Notes: generated from the letters alone by a model not told the origin. Positions 10,866-22,723 are shown, counted from the first letter of the stretch. The stretch: DNA of 64,000 nucleotides from Mycogone perniciosa (GCA_025331125.1 JAOALB010000041.1:248001-312000); one strand, 5' to 3'. Numbers and translations: made by a program.

Positions 10866-11662
10866 GGCGATACGGGAAGAAAGGTTTGGTGGTGCAGACG
10901 GTCTTGATGATAGTTTTCCTTGTTTCGCGCCCGCTATGATAGTTGAGGATATGGAAGAAATCAAAATTCTAATGGCACTAGCAATGTCAGTTTAACACCA
11001 TGCCGCACATAAATCACTGATCCTTTGTTTCACACACTTGGTTTACTTCGCAGCAGCATAGTCCTGTTATATTGGATGCGAGATGGAATGGCGGGGTTTT
11101 GGGCGTGCATGGGTGTCCAATGACGAAATGTCAGTGAGCATCTGTGTGTCATGACCCCACATTAGGAGCCTCATGCTCAATAGGCGTTGTCAATTCAAGC
11201 ATACATGATTCTTCTTCGGAAAATAGAAACATAACCATAAAAAGGCCATCTATTTATGTCCAAATTTTACAAGATTGACTATTCCATCATTCTACTCGCA
11301 TTTTACTGCTGAAAAAAAAATAACAAAAACATAAGTCGAATCCGGAGTCTTCCAGACGAAATGTGCCAAAGATTATATGAATGGAGTCTGTTGGGCCAAT
11401 CCCACGGTCACATCTGGTAAAAGGCAAGAGGTGAGTTCGATGGGAGGTCCCACTCCGGCGGGGAAGACAATTATTTTACATTATAAGGGCACTGCGCACC
11501 TTGTATCTCGTAAGCCAAGGAATCTCTCCACCTTCAACTCATACTGTCTTACTACATACCACCCTACACATAGTTCCAACTTCCCCTCATACTGCATCTG
11601 TCCCCTCCTTGACTGACTTCCAGCACCTATTGAGTGTTAATTCCTATCGATATATCGGTATC
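10866..11662. other. Divergent intergenic region mog1 / hnt1
   Basis: About 0.8 kb upstream of both genes. A TATAAG-like box lies near 11482 and a pyrimidine-rich leader runs from about 11520 to 11630 before the hnt1 start. An A-rich run is present at 11312-11325. No gene is seen. Confidence 0.5.
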
Positions 11663-12434
11663 ATGGCAGCCTGCATCTTTTGCCGTATCATCAAGGGTGA
11701 GTTGTATTCTTCCATCAAGTAAACTCTGTAGAATCTCCCATAGCGCTATCATCCCTTTACTGACATAACTGGCCTTACCTCCATTCAGGCGAGATCCCCT
11801 CCCTAAAGCTCTATGAGAGCGAGAAGACGCTGGCATTCCTCGACATTGGACCTCTCAGCAAGGGCCATGCTGTAATTATTGGCCCCATTTCTCCCTTCAT
11901 CGTTCCTCCGCTCTCCTCAGTGTGGCTCACATGTTCTCTTTGTTCGTGTTTAGCTCGTCATCCCCAAGCATCACGGCGCAAAGCTGGCAGATATCCCCGA
12001 TGACCAATTGAGCGAAATTCTGGTAGGCAATTGTCGATTTTGATCAGTCTTGGTATGTCATGTTCCCTCGCTGATGTCATATGATTCCTAGCCTACGCTC
12101 AAGAAGCTTGTCAACGCTACTGGCGCTACCGACTACAACATCCTCCAGAACAACGGAACGATTGCTCACCAGCAAGTGCACCATGTAAGCCCAGCCACCA
12201 GTACCGTGTAATATCAGAAGCAACTAACTAAAGTTAAATTAGGTCCACTTCCATCTGGTATGCTCTCCTTTTCATTTCTTCTCCTATGTTTTTGTTACCT
12301 TATTCACACTAACACGCTGCTGCCAGATCCCAAAGCCGAACCAGACTGAGGGCCTGGGGATCAGCTGGCCTGCTACAGTTGGTGACATGGACAAACTGAA
12401 GGCGCTCTGTGACGAAATTAAGTCTAAGATGTAA
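11663..12434 (+). CDS. hnt1: HIT-family (HINT-type) nucleoside phosphoramidase
   Basis: Purine nucleoside phosphoramidase of the histidine-triad family, 133 residues. Six exons: 11663-11696, 11789-11871, 11954-12022, 12092-12184, 12243-12257 and 12327-12434, all with GT/AG borders. The protein begins MAACIFCRIIKGEIPS, typical for HINT proteins, and has LVIPKHH and the triad H93-V-H95-F-H97. The fifth exon is only 15 bases and encodes VHFHL, including the putative nucleophile His95. Both introns around it (58 and 69 bp) are well formed, and skipping it would remove the active site in frame. Exons average about 67 bases, unusually fragmented for so short a protein. It is convergent with the Sec14-like gene. 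Confidence 0.93.
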
Positions 12435-12602
12435 ATAATTCTTTTTGAATCTTGCCATGATACCAGTACATAGCGTCAAGCTCGGTGTTTCTTGGACAAA
12501 ATCGATTTCGGGCACAAGCTCGCTGTCTCCATCTATTCAGCTCCTATATATTTATGTGAATCTCCTTTCATCTAAATGCCAACTTAAGCTCACAGGCCTT
12601 CT

Positions 12603-14635
12603 TCAATCTACATCATCGGCCGATGCCTCTGGTACCTTGACCCCGTTGATAGAGCTCCTGCTCTCTACAGTAGGCATAGTAGGTGTGTACCATCTAACTT
12701 CGGCGCCCCCTCGGAGTATCCCTTGTCTATCATATAAAGACCGGGCGCGCACATATGGGTCGAGCTTCCAGTAGTCGTCCTTCAACCGGGCCGCCAAGCT
12801 ATCTCGCTTGACCTTGGTTTGCTTTCCATCCTCGCCGTCAGGCTTTTGTATCCATTGTATGGTTGCGGCTTCAAACTCCTTCACAAGATTCTTCCTGTCC
12901 TGGAGGAGGCGGTCCCTAGTATCAGTATCCTTCATTGGGTCGTTTTCGCCGGCAATAGGTTCTAGATATTGATAATTCCACTCTTCATCCCCTCCAAGTT
13001 CCTTGAGAATGCGACTTGGCTCTATGAATTCCTCAAGCTCGTTCTTATTATTAGTGAAATGGACTTTGGCGGCCACAACAGGATCTAGCCATCCGCGGAT
13101 GATCTTCCAAATTCCTATAAAAATATGAGCCCTCGTTACAGCAGTATGGTTTATATCTGCCCTACCTTGGAATACCCACGGAGCGTTGTGGACAAGGACG
13201 GCCCCGAGAGATTCAGGATAGTTGGCCTCAAAACATTTTATCATAAACTTGACAGGAGTATAGTCCATATTGGCCATGGAGAATCCGGTCATATCGAAGA
13301 CAATAGTCTATCCGCCCCGTCAGTTACTCTCCACTGAGCACGCATAGTCCCAATAGCCCAGTTACTTACCGCCGTGTCAACGGGTGGTGTCAGGACCATT
13401 CGAGCCGTCTCGATGAGGTAAACAGTGTATCTCTCAAGACTCTCTTCGCATTGTTCGCCCTGCCTATGGAGACGGACTCTGACCACGCAGATGGGTCGAC
13501 CTTGCTTGTCGATGCCATGCAGAAAACTCTTACCCATACGAATCTGTGCCAAAAAGTCATGTCCTACCTTTTTGGCATCTCCATTTGCTCCCTGCTCATC
13601 GGCAAGGGCACCACCTTCCCCATTCTTCATAATGTCGCGGTCCACCTTCATTTCGCTATGCCGCCAGCTCATAGTAGACACCAGCATGACCAGCGCCTTT
13701 TCCACATCCCACTTGCGAGCCCGAAGGAAGCGCAGGATCAACGCATCCGGGTGGTCGTGCTTCACCATACTCCAGATTGCCTCACGAATCGCTGCTGGGC
13801 TATGACTTGCCAGGGTCTCATGAAATTGCTTCGTTTGGCCGTACTTATCATCCTCGATTTGCTCGCTTGATGCGCTAGGCTTATCATTCCCTTTCCTTCG
13901 GAACACGCCAAAGAGCTTCTTCTTGGGTGTATCGGGCTCTTCCACGGCTGGCTTTTCTTGTGAGGCCAGCGCATCTCCTCGAGCCGAGGGACTATCCAGG
14001 ACGCCGCAAAGCTGGAAGATGGAGTACCATAGCTTGCGAAGCTTATCCTCCTGGTCCGGGGTGAGATTCCCCACATGCCCCAGCGTAACTTGGTCTGACA
14101 TGCTGGCAGCAATAGAGGAAGAGTCGGCTGTGAATTTCAGGTTGGTAGCAGTCTGTGGGTCAAGTAAAGTCAAGTATGCGATGATACCAGCGCCAATAAC
14201 AACTGTTGTAGCACTGGTGAGATTTACGCTGCTCTTGAGATTGTGGTGATAGTTCCTGAGAGCTCGTCGTGTATGCCGAGGCGATGTATCTTTTGCGAGG
14301 GTGATAACGCCAGAGTTTAAAGCGTCGCGTCGAAGTGAGCTTGGAGCTGGGCCACGAGAAGTAGAGACTAGCCTAGTCTGCTTGATTCTTCGCCCAGCGA
14401 TGAGGAAGGGACCGGTAATGCCGGATGGATCCTTGGGGGCAGTGGCACTCGTTCGACAGGTTCTACCGGGGGTTGATACAGCTGGGCACCACGAGGATGG
14501 AGGAGATATCTGCGCTGGTCCCGAGAGCAGTATTTCTATGCGCAAGCGCTGTCTTGGCCAAGACTTCATAGATGACTGAGAGGCCTCCTCAGATGAGACA
14601 GCGGGTCGCTCTGGAGGGGGCAGAGTCTTGATCAA
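12603..14635 (-). CDS. CRAL-TRIO (Sec14-like) lipid-binding protein
   Basis: Phosphatidylinositol/lipid-transfer type protein, 639 residues in three exons: 14635-13370, 13307-13166 and 13114-12603. Introns are 62 bp (GTAAGT...ATAG) and 51 bp (GTAGGG...ATAG). The CRAL-TRIO N-terminal helix region contains LILRFLRARKWDVEKA. The lipid-binding domain runs from KQGRPICVVRVRLH through TIVFDMTGFSMANMDY to the C-terminal gate region. The N-terminal ~160 residues are basic and contain a hydrophobic stretch VVIGAGIIAYLTLL, so the long form could be membrane- or mitochondria-anchored. An internal Met (MSDQVTLGHVGNLTP, around 14112) may be the true start of a soluble form. The 51-bp intron is a multiple of three and stop-free. 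Confidence 0.85.
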
Positions 14636-14819
14636 CTGGACCAGTGGGGACCCAATCGCTGAGGTTCACTGGGTCAAGTCTTGGTAACAGCAGCCAACGT
14701 AGAGGAGGACGGTGTTCCAAAAAGACGAGCAAGACCAAAGCCTAAATCCACATTACTATGCCGGGTGCAATGTCGTAGGCAGCCTGCTCGTTTGACATTA
14801 CGTACTAGATAGTACAAAG

Positions 14820-14835
14820 TACTCCGTACGGAGTA
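14820..14835. repeat. Overlapping inverted pair of the 9-mer motif (perfect palindrome)
   Basis: TACTCCGTACGGAGTA: two motif copies in opposite orientation sharing two bases. The flanking G and C extend the palindrome to 18 bases. It lies upstream of the Sec14-like gene. Confidence 0.9.
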
Positions 14836-15325
14836 CGGAAAGCTTACGGGATCATCAACGGTCCGCGATAGTACTGGGCTCGCCAAATCCGGCAAGTGGG
14901 GTATGTGCTTTGGCATACTTCGAATACCTGGTATGTAAGTTTACTGTTTCAAGTCCGGGGCTAATAGATGCGTAAGACCATGGCAAGTTCTGACTATATG
15001 ACCGTCTTGTTTTTTTGTGCTACCGTGATGTTATATTGATGAGTTTCTTGATTGAGGAGTTGAAATCATGGTCTACGCAGTACCCCCTACACTTTTATTA
15101 TTTTGTTCTATAGTGTCTGACTTCTTCTCTGCCACGAGGGATAGGCTTGGATGGATGCCCACAAAACAATTCCATAGCCTCTCCATAAAGCCAGGTTTAT
15201 CATACACACAGATCACTGGAAGTCAATTTTAAATCCCTGGAGGACCATTCGTTGTCCTTGGCTTCACGCTTTGTTGCTTGTAACAATGGGGGTGTATTTT
15301 TTTTAACCCTCGGGGGTGGGGGTTG

Positions 15326-15335
15326 GGCACGTGCC
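15326..15335. promoter_or_regulatory. Palindromic E-box GGCACGTGCC upstream of dam1
   Basis: CACGTG core with symmetrical flanks, about 210 bases before the dam1 start. Fungal bHLH factors such as Cbf1/CpcA-region or SREBP-like proteins bind such cores; the function here is inferred only from the sequence. Confidence 0.4.
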
Positions 15336-15545
15336 TCAGTCGGATATTGGTGGGGTACGAAGTAGTACACACACTTTGCATACATCATCGCTGCCTACCG
15401 AGTACGGAGTACATACTCCGTACATAGAGAGGTCTCCCAACAGCGCGTGAAGCTTTGCTTAGAATTAGTACTTACCTGTTTATTAGGCACTTATACGAGA
15501 ACCAGAAAAGTCATCGCAAGTAGGTTCACACAGAGGCACAGCAAA

Positions 15546-16285
15546 ATGACTGGTGATTTTAGCGATAGCAACAAGCGGTCTGGGTCACGCTCGCGGACTT
15601 CACGACCCACGACGCCGCTCCGTCCGTCTTCTCGATCTTCATTCCGCGATTCTGCTCGCGGTGCTACCGACGGAGATGGCCCATTTCCCCTCAACGCGTT
15701 TGAACCAGCATTTGCCGAACTATCGGATGCCATGGCTGATCTCGAAGCCAACATGATGCATTTTCAACTGATGCACGAGAGCCTCGCTCGGTTCAGCGAG
15801 TCGTTTGCGAGCTTCTTATACGGGTTAAATATGAATGCATTCTGCGTGGATTTTCCTGAGGTGCTTCCAACAAAGAAACCCCTGATGAGCTGCGAGCTAT
15901 GGCTAATAAAATACACACAGGGTCCTATTACTGAATCTTTCCGCCGAGAGCGACAAGAGAGCCAACCTGTCAATCCTCCCCAACTAGAAAACGAGGGCGA
16001 AACATCTTTCTTGTAGGTTAACCCCCTATCTGTTTTTCATAGACTGGACTACTACAGACATGGTAAATCATCCCCTCTGGCTAACCGTCCGATAGGATCA
16101 CTGATGTATCCTTCGTGGACAACCCCCCAACATCTACGAAATCCAACCCCAAAACGACCGCATCGGAGACTCGTCAGTCACGCTTACCCTCTACAAGGGC
16201 TCCTTCGACGCGTGGGAGATCCGATTCTCGTGCTCGTGGCCGGTATAGTGGACTTGCCAGGCCGCGTGGCAGGGGTGTGAGGTGA
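15546..16285 (+). CDS. dam1: DASH/Dam1 complex subunit Dam1
   Basis: Outer-kinetochore protein of the fungal DASH ring that couples chromosomes to spindle microtubules and is an Ipl1/Aurora target. Three exons: 15546-15860, 15921-16012 and 16096-16285, giving 198 residues. The N-terminus is Ser/Arg-rich. The conserved core (about 55-110) contains FAELSDAMADLEANMMHF and SFLYGLNMNAFCVDFPE. The C-terminal tail is basic (RGRYSGLARPRGRG). Intron 1 (60 bp) starts GTGCTT, a weak donor, and is in frame without a stop, so an unspliced form would simply be 20 residues longer. Intron 2 uses GTAGGT; reading through it gives an early stop at 16014. An in-frame ATG at 15447 would add 33 residues but lacks family support. 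Confidence 0.93.
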
Positions 16286-16387
16286 ATAGAGCCAGGCGAA
16301 GACCCAGTCAATCTCTCATCTCAACCGCTTGATGCCACAGCGAAGCCGATATTTCTGTCTAGATCCTATTAATGCAGAGTCGAAGAC

Positions 16388-16867
16388 TCAGGTGGCCATA
16401 TCTACGTCGTTTTCGGCGGTAATCTCGACAATCGCATCGCTGTTGTCAGTTCGTAGACTGCTTGACGCTCCGGCGCTTGTCTGACCACCAGGCTCCTCAC
16501 GCAGCTGCTTGACTCTAAGACTATCGCATTAGTAAAGTGCTAAAAGAGAAGTATAGAATCTAGATAGTTGTCCTAATGCCTACCTCCGCTTGTGGGGTTT
16601 CCCTCGTTGATGGGCAATTAATGTTGCCTGGGTGTCAAACCACCTGGCGCATTCCACGCAATAGTTTCGACCGAGTCCGGGGAGGTCCTCAGCCGCCTTT
16701 GTGTTTTTAAACTGTGCAAGATGTCTAGGCGAGAGCAGGTCGGCTTTGATTTGGTCGACGTCCCTGCGTTTTCGTCAGCCCGGCGGAGTGAATGCGAGGA
16801 AGTCTAGTGGTGCATACCTGATTTTTCGCCTCGTCTTGGTAAGGGTGCGCTTGTTACCAACGCCCAT
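16388..16867 (-). CDS. bud20: Bud20/ZNF593-type C2H2 zinc-finger ribosome export factor, frameshifted in this sequence
   Basis: Shuttling pre-60S ribosome factor with one C2H2 finger. Exons 16867-16818, 16764-16584 and 16514-16388; introns are 53 and 69 bp with GT/AG borders. The product would be 118 residues: MGVGNKRTLTKTRRKIRD, then the finger CVECARWFDTQATLIAHQ...H, then VKQLREEPGG. In exon 2 the frame breaks near 16740: after DVDQIKA the next conserved block (LLSPRHLAQF) is one base out of frame, and the exon is 181 instead of 180 bases. No alternative splice site repairs it. Either an extra base was introduced in sequencing or assembly, or the gene is genuinely disrupted. All other conserved residues, including the zinc ligands, are intact, which favours an error. 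Confidence 0.85.
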
Positions 16868-18356
16868 TGCTACCGAGAGTAGGTGGTCCTAGAATCAAAA
16901 TAGTGTATGCGAGAATCTAGGGACGTAAAGAATATAGCACTGAGCCGAACAATGCCACGGAGTATAGAATGGGTGATGTCGAAATACTTGGTGAGGTGTT
17001 GGTGGTTGTGAGGTTTGCTGGACAAAATTTTTGGTGGAGACAGTGCAGCACATAATCCACAGTGAGAGTTGATAGTAATACTAGTATTAGCACCGAGGGA
17101 TCCGATGTCGAGAATCTTCAAGATTATGAAATGCATAATTATTTACGCTAGTCATGGTATGAAATATGAGTACTCCGTACTATATAAAAGAATCCACACC
17201 AATTTCGACTACACGAGCATCGCAGAGGATAAGGTACACCAAAAAACACAGGTATGGAGCATATACCGCAAGTATCTAAGTTGGGATGATGTTGGAGCAA
17301 CTTACTAACCTATCAGCTGTCGGTATCGAGGAGTTGCAATCACGTTATCTCCTATCATAAGTCCTGGTGTGGGGTCGGCGACCGAGAACACACCACCGAG
17401 AGCTTCGCAAAAACGCGCAGCACGGGCGGCGACCGACTGTTTCTGCCGAGGCCCAAGAAATAAACGGCGCTCTAGGTCAGAAGAAATTTTAAACTCGGGT
17501 TTCATAGGGTCACCTAAGCGCTGAAACGCGAGGGCTCCAAGCGCTGCTGCACCTCATCGCGCAGGTCTCACCCGATCTGAGCCGAGCAACATCAACGTGC
17601 ATCTGGCCAGCATGTGGTTAGCATTGTGACTCTGTGCCCATGGTATAAACATCGCGAATCGCGAATCCTATTATCTATTCGTATCTATCGAAAGACTTCT
17701 ATCGAGGTGGTAGCCTTGTTTACAAGATGTGTCATGGTTCTGCAGGCCCATGACCAGCTATAGGTGGCGGGGTATTTGCCCCATGATGGAATGGACGTCA
17801 TCGCTATCTTTGCTACTGCATACACCCAAGTCTCAAATATTAAATACTACTACTCCGTACTCCGTACTATTAAAACTGTCGAGACATGTGCTAGAGTTGC
17901 ATAATTAAATCAATGGGGCCTACTCCGTAGACGGGCCCAATACGATGTATCTGGTCGTATCACGGCACAGGTGCTAGAGATACTCTCGCTCGGATGGATG
18001 ACGAAACGGGTCAATGGATTCCATGATTATTTTCTCAAGCTCTCTGACTGGCTGGTCGGCTTAGAGCGACGGCAACTCCCCCCAGCGTCGCCTTGCAACC
18101 CTGACAGTGGGCTCCACTCTTTTCCTTCTGGCTGTGCTCGGCAACATCTGGCTCCAAAGCCGGTCGAAAAACACCTCTCTCCACCTCTTCTTTTCCATCC
18201 CTTCCCTTTCCTTTCCTTTGTTTATAACAAAGCCCCTCGCCCCTCGGCTGCTGGTCGTGATTGATTGACCTTTGCTGCTCTGCGAGCGTCAAGGCCTCAC
18301 GAGAGTATCTCAGACCCTCTCCCCTTCCTCTGCCTCAATTGGCCGAGTCCGTCACC
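16868..18356. other. Divergent intergenic region bud20 / acoA
   Basis: About 1.5 kb with four exact TACTCCGTA copies (17171, 17851, 17858, 17921). A 66-codon minus-strand frame (17305-17505) has no recognised domain and is not called. Pyrimidine-rich DNA at about 18173-18220 precedes the aconitase start. Confidence 0.5.
18173..18220 (+). promoter_or_regulatory. CT-rich promoter/leader tract of acoA
   Basis: Nearly uninterrupted pyrimidines on the coding strand, about 140-185 bases before the ATG. Such tracts commonly lie at transcription starts of strongly expressed genes in filamentous fungi. No TATA box is seen next to it. Confidence 0.45.
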
Positions 18357-20911
18357 ATGCTTGCCTCCAGACAGGTTCTGGGCAACATCGCCCGGAGCCG
18401 TGCCATCAGCGGCGCTGCCAGCAGCGTTCGTCGTCTGGCTACTGTCTCTGATTCTGCTTTGGACAGAAAGGTGAGTCGACGTCCTGCCCGGGTCATGGGC
18501 TTGCGTGCTCGCGCTGACACCACTGCCCAACAGGTCCGTCAGAACAACTGGGAAGAAACCAACTTCATCAACTACAAGAAGATGTCGGAGAACCTCTCCA
18601 TTGTTCGCAGCCGCCTTAACCGGCCTCTGACCTTTGCTGAGAAGATCCTCTACTCTCACTTGGATGATCCCCATGGCCAGGACATCGAGCGCGGCAAGTC
18701 ATACCTCAAGCTGCGCCCGGACCGCGTGGCCTGCCAAGACGCCACTGCTCAGATGGCTATCCTGCAGTTCATGTCTGCTGGCATGGATTCCGTTGCTAAC
18801 CCCACTACTGTTCACTGTGACCACTTGATTGAGGCCCAAATTGGAGGTGTCAAGGATCTGGAGCGTGCCATCGGCATCAACAAGGAGGTCTATGACTTCC
18901 TGTCCTCTGCTTGTGGCAAGTATAATATTGGATTCTGGCGCCCGGGATCTGGTATCATTCACCAAATCATTCTGGAGAACTATGCCTTCCCTGGTGGCCT
19001 TCTCATCGGTACTGACTCTCACACCCCCAACGGCGGCGGCCTTGGCATGTGTGCTATTGGTGTTGGTGGAGCCGATGCCGTTGACGTCATGGCCAACCTG
19101 CCCTGGGAGCTTAAGGCCCCCAAGATCATTGGTGTCAAGTTGACTGGTCAATTGTCTGGCTGGACTTCACCGAAAGGTGAGTTTTGCTCCTGCCTGTCAG
19201 ATTTGAGGGAAGCCCGGTGCATTTTACTAACCAACAATTTCCGCAGATATTATTCTCAAGGTTGCTGATATCCTGACTGTCAAGGGTGGTACTGGCGCCA
19301 TTGTCGAGTACCATGGCTCTGGTGTTGATGGTATCTCGGCCACTGGCATGGGTACCATTTGCAACATGGGTGCTGAGATTGGAGCCACCACCTCAGTTTT
19401 CCCGTTCAACGACCGCATGTATGACTATCTTGCCGCTACCAAGCGAAAGGATATTGGCGACTTCGCCCGCAGCTACGCAGCCGAGCTTCGCGAGGATAAG
19501 GGTGCTGAGTACGACCAGTTGATCGAGATTAACCTGTCTGAGCTTGAACCCCACATCAACGGCCCCTTCACGCCTGATCTGGCCACCCCCATCTCTAAAT
19601 TCAGCCAGGCTGTCAAGGAAAATAACTGGCCTGATGAGCTTAAGGTTGGTCTGATCGGCTCCTGCACCAACTCCTCATACGAAGATATGTCCCGTGCCGC
19701 CTCGATCGCCCGTGATGCCCTCGATCACGGTATCAAAGCTAAGGCTGCATTCACTGTTACCCCCGGTTCCGAGCAAATCCGTGCTACCATTGAGCGTGAT
19801 GGACAGCTCCAGACCTTTGAGGAGTTTGGCGGAATTGTTCTGGCAAACGCCTGCGGTCCTTGCATTGGTCAGTGGGATCGCCGGGATGTGAAGAAGGGCG
19901 AGGCCAACTCCATTGTGTCCTCATATAACCGAAACTTCACTGGCCGTAACGATGGTAACCCGGCAACTCACTCCTTCGTTACCTCCCCTGACTTGGTTGT
20001 TGCCCTCTCCATTGCAGGTAGCCTTCACTTCAACCCACTCACCGACAAGCTCAAGGACAAGGATGGCAACGAGTTCATGCTCAAGCCACCCACTGGTGAT
20101 GGTCTTCCCTCTCAGGGTTACGATCCTGGTAACAACACATACCAGGCTCCCCCGAGGGAGCGTGCCGAACTCAGTGTGCAGGTCAGCCCTACCTCTGACC
20201 GTCTCCAGATTCTCGAACCCTTCCAGGCTTGGGACGGCAAGGATGCCAAGGATATCCCCATTTTGATCAAGGCCAAGGGCAAGACTACCACCGATCATAT
20301 CTCTATGGCTGGTCCGTGGTTGAAGTACCGTGGTCACCTTGACAATATTTCCAACAATATGCTGATCGGTGCCATCAACGAAGCTAACAATGAGGCCAAC
20401 AAGATCAAGAATTTTACCACAGGCGAGTGGAATGCAGTCCCCGCTGTTGCCCGCGATTACAAGAAGAAGGGAATCAAGTGGGTTGTTATTGGTGACTGGA
20501 ACTACGGAGAAGGTAGCTCTCGTGAGCACGCCGCCTTGGAGCCTCGTCACCTTGGCGGTCTCGCTATCATCACCCGAAGCTTCGCCCGTATCCACGAGAC
20601 CAACTTGAAGAAGCAGGGCATGCTTCCCCTAACATTTGCCGAGCCCGCTGACTACGACAAGATCAAGCCCGATGACAAGGTAGGAAGTGCCATATCTATG
20701 AATGCGGTGACACAGTGGTAGACTAACTGGATATTAGGTTGATATTCTCTGCACTGAGCTGGCTGTTGGCAAGCCTGTCACCATGGTTGTTCATCCTAAG
20801 GATGGCAAGTCCTTCGAGGTTAAGCTTCAACAAACCTTCAACGAGGCACAGATTGAGTGGTTTAAGAACGGCAGTGCACTGAACACCATGGCTAAGGTGG
20901 CCAAGAACTAA
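18357..20911 (+). CDS. acoA: Mitochondrial aconitate hydratase
   Basis: Iron-sulfur enzyme of the citric-acid cycle that interconverts citrate and isocitrate. Four exons: 18357-18470, 18534-19176, 19247-20679 and 20738-20911, giving 787 residues, normal for fungal mitochondrial aconitase. The N-terminus MLASRQVLGNIARSRA is Arg/Ala/Ser-rich without acids, a typical mitochondrial presequence. Cluster ligands are Cys392 (GSCTNSSYED), Cys455 and Cys458 (ACGPCIGQW). The substrate-binding loop GTDSHTPNGGGLG and the C-terminal swivel domain (GDWNYGEGSSREHAALEPR) are present. The first intron (63 bp) falls just after the presequence, is a multiple of three and has no stop. The start is the first ATG giving a presequence; an upstream in-frame ATG at 18261 adds 32 residues. 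Confidence 0.97.
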
Positions 20912-21682
20912 CGAAATTAAAAAATAACAAAGACCTGCGGCTATGATGGGATTAGGACAGGGAGAGGCTCACCTCCCTTATACAACTAGTACAAGATCAT
21001 GAAAGGGGGGATTTGAAGAGGACGATAATGGATGGTCCTCAGTGTCTGTTTGACTCCAGAGTGTGGTGGTACCATTTTTCGCTATTTCTGTAGGAGCCCG
21101 TGGTTCCGATGCTTTGTGTACAAAACGAATACAAAAAAAAAAGTTCAAAGCCACCCAGTACATTGACCATGGGAAGACTTGACAACTACGACTTGAATCT
21201 CGCCTATGAAAGACTCAAATGCCATAATTTGTTAACGTTCAATAAGACCGCTGTAACATCACGTGCTTCATCACTCTACCTACAGTGAAAATTTCAGTTC
21301 AAGCGAAGTACTGAGCGAGTTGAGGAAATCCTCTTCTTCGTCTTATACTCCCCATACTCCCCAAGCATAAGCTTACAGATGTTGAAGGTGGAACGTGTCT
21401 AGGCAACGCGTACTGACGTCGCCAAATCACGTGGAGATAATCCGACGTTAGGACCAACCTAGTAGTAGTCCCTATCTGTCCAGGGTACATGCGATCATCC
21501 CGTGGGCCTTCAACTGACACTTGCACGAGGCTGGAAGGGAAACTGGCGCTACAGTGCCAGAGACACATCTTTATTGATCATCCTACTGCTACCCGACGTG
21601 CCCCATTGAGGAACGACTTGCTTCGACCACCTCTCGACGCATGCGAATACCTAGAGGCTTCGCAGAGTGACACACGACAGCA
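20912..21682. other. Intergenic region acoA / rhomboid
   Basis: About 0.77 kb between tandem genes, containing the acoA 3' region and the rhomboid promoter. An A-rich run lies at 21127-21142. Short open frames on both strands show no similarity to anything recognised. Confidence 0.45.
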
Positions 21683-22723
21683 ATGCCCAGTATACAGGGT
21701 ATCAACACCCTGCGAGCACGATCATATGTCTTCCGACTTCCCCTGTTCACTCGGGTAATAATTTTGGCTATAATATGCTTCTGGCTTCTTAGCCTACCGG
21801 AGATCTGGGATGTGAGGCGTTGGGGGTCTTTAGTACCCGACAAGATCTCCTTCACGACAGGTAATTTCCTTCTGCTTGGTGATTCCGAGGGAAAGTCCCA
21901 AGAAGTTCTGCTCTGATGTCTGTATGTAGGATACCGACTTTCGACTTTCCCCCTGATCCACCTCAATTTCATCCATGCGCTGCTCAATGTAGTTGCACTG
22001 ACGCCCTTGATGGAGAGGTTCGAGAGCGAGTATGGGACTTTGACGACACTGGCATTGTTCTTTGGACGTAAGGGATAACCCCCGATATTTGAACCAGAGA
22101 TGCACGTTCTGACGGAAACAGCGCTCACCACGATTCCTGCGATCCTATATCTGTTCATCGAGTTGGCCATCCTCCGGGCGAATAATGCTATTATGGGTGC
22201 TAGGTAAAGACCACTGGGTGAAAGCATATTATAGTGGGAGAAAGGGGGCTGACAATGTTTTCGCAGTATGTGGGTATTTCTTCTGCTTGGAATGGAAGCG
22301 ATCCGAACGTACAAGTCAAATCCATACCTGGTTATCGGCACACATCACATCCCAACCTGGACCACGCCACTGCTTATGATCATCGTTGTTGCAGCGTTGA
22401 TTCCCAACACAAGCCTTCTAGGGCACCTCTGTGGTGTAGGCGTTGGTTATTTCGGTATGTACACTTGCAGTACTTGGCGGGATTGAGAGCTGTTATTAAT
22501 CAGTATTTTCACAGCTGGTCTGGGCTATGTTAAGTTCTTGGCACCTCCGGAATGGGCACTTCGCTGGATCGAGTCTCGTCTTAACTTACTTGCGATATTG
22601 CCTCACTATGTGAGCGTGGACCAAAAAACATATGGTCGGTTCGGAGTTTTACCCTCAACTAACCGCGTAGTGGGAAGTGCGCCGACGGAACTGATGGGGA
22701 CTTCTCAGCGCCTCGGTTCATGA
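21683..22723 (+). CDS. Rhomboid-family intramembrane serine protease (Rbd2-like)
   Basis: Polytopic membrane protease, probably in the Golgi/secretory pathway; fungal Rbd2-type enzymes act in SREBP activation and membrane-protein quality control. Five exons: 21683-21860, 21930-22067, 22122-22203, 22267-22454 and 22515-22723, giving 264 residues. Hydrophobic segments fit about six helices. The catalytic dyad is visible: Ser133 in IMGASMWVFLL and His186 in SLLGHLCG. The serine codon is split by intron 3, so wrong splicing there would abolish activity. The usual HLNFIHALLN segment of helix 2 is present. The C-terminal ~55 residues are soluble and Ser/Thr-rich. Substrate cannot be told from sequence. 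Confidence 0.92.

Larger units (their letters stand above)
14636..15545. other. Divergent intergenic region Sec14-like / dam1
   Basis: About 0.9 kb. It holds two inverted pairs of the TACTCCGTA motif (14820-14835 and 15403-15422) and the 10-bp palindrome GGCACGTGCC at 15326-15335, a possible E-box for a bHLH factor. No gene is seen. Confidence 0.55.

Noticed and set aside
17305..17505. 66-codon minus-strand frame starting MKPEFKISSDLERR
   Set aside because: Codon pattern is not absurd but there is no family match, no good upstream exon and no promoter hint; left as an unknown within the spacer.
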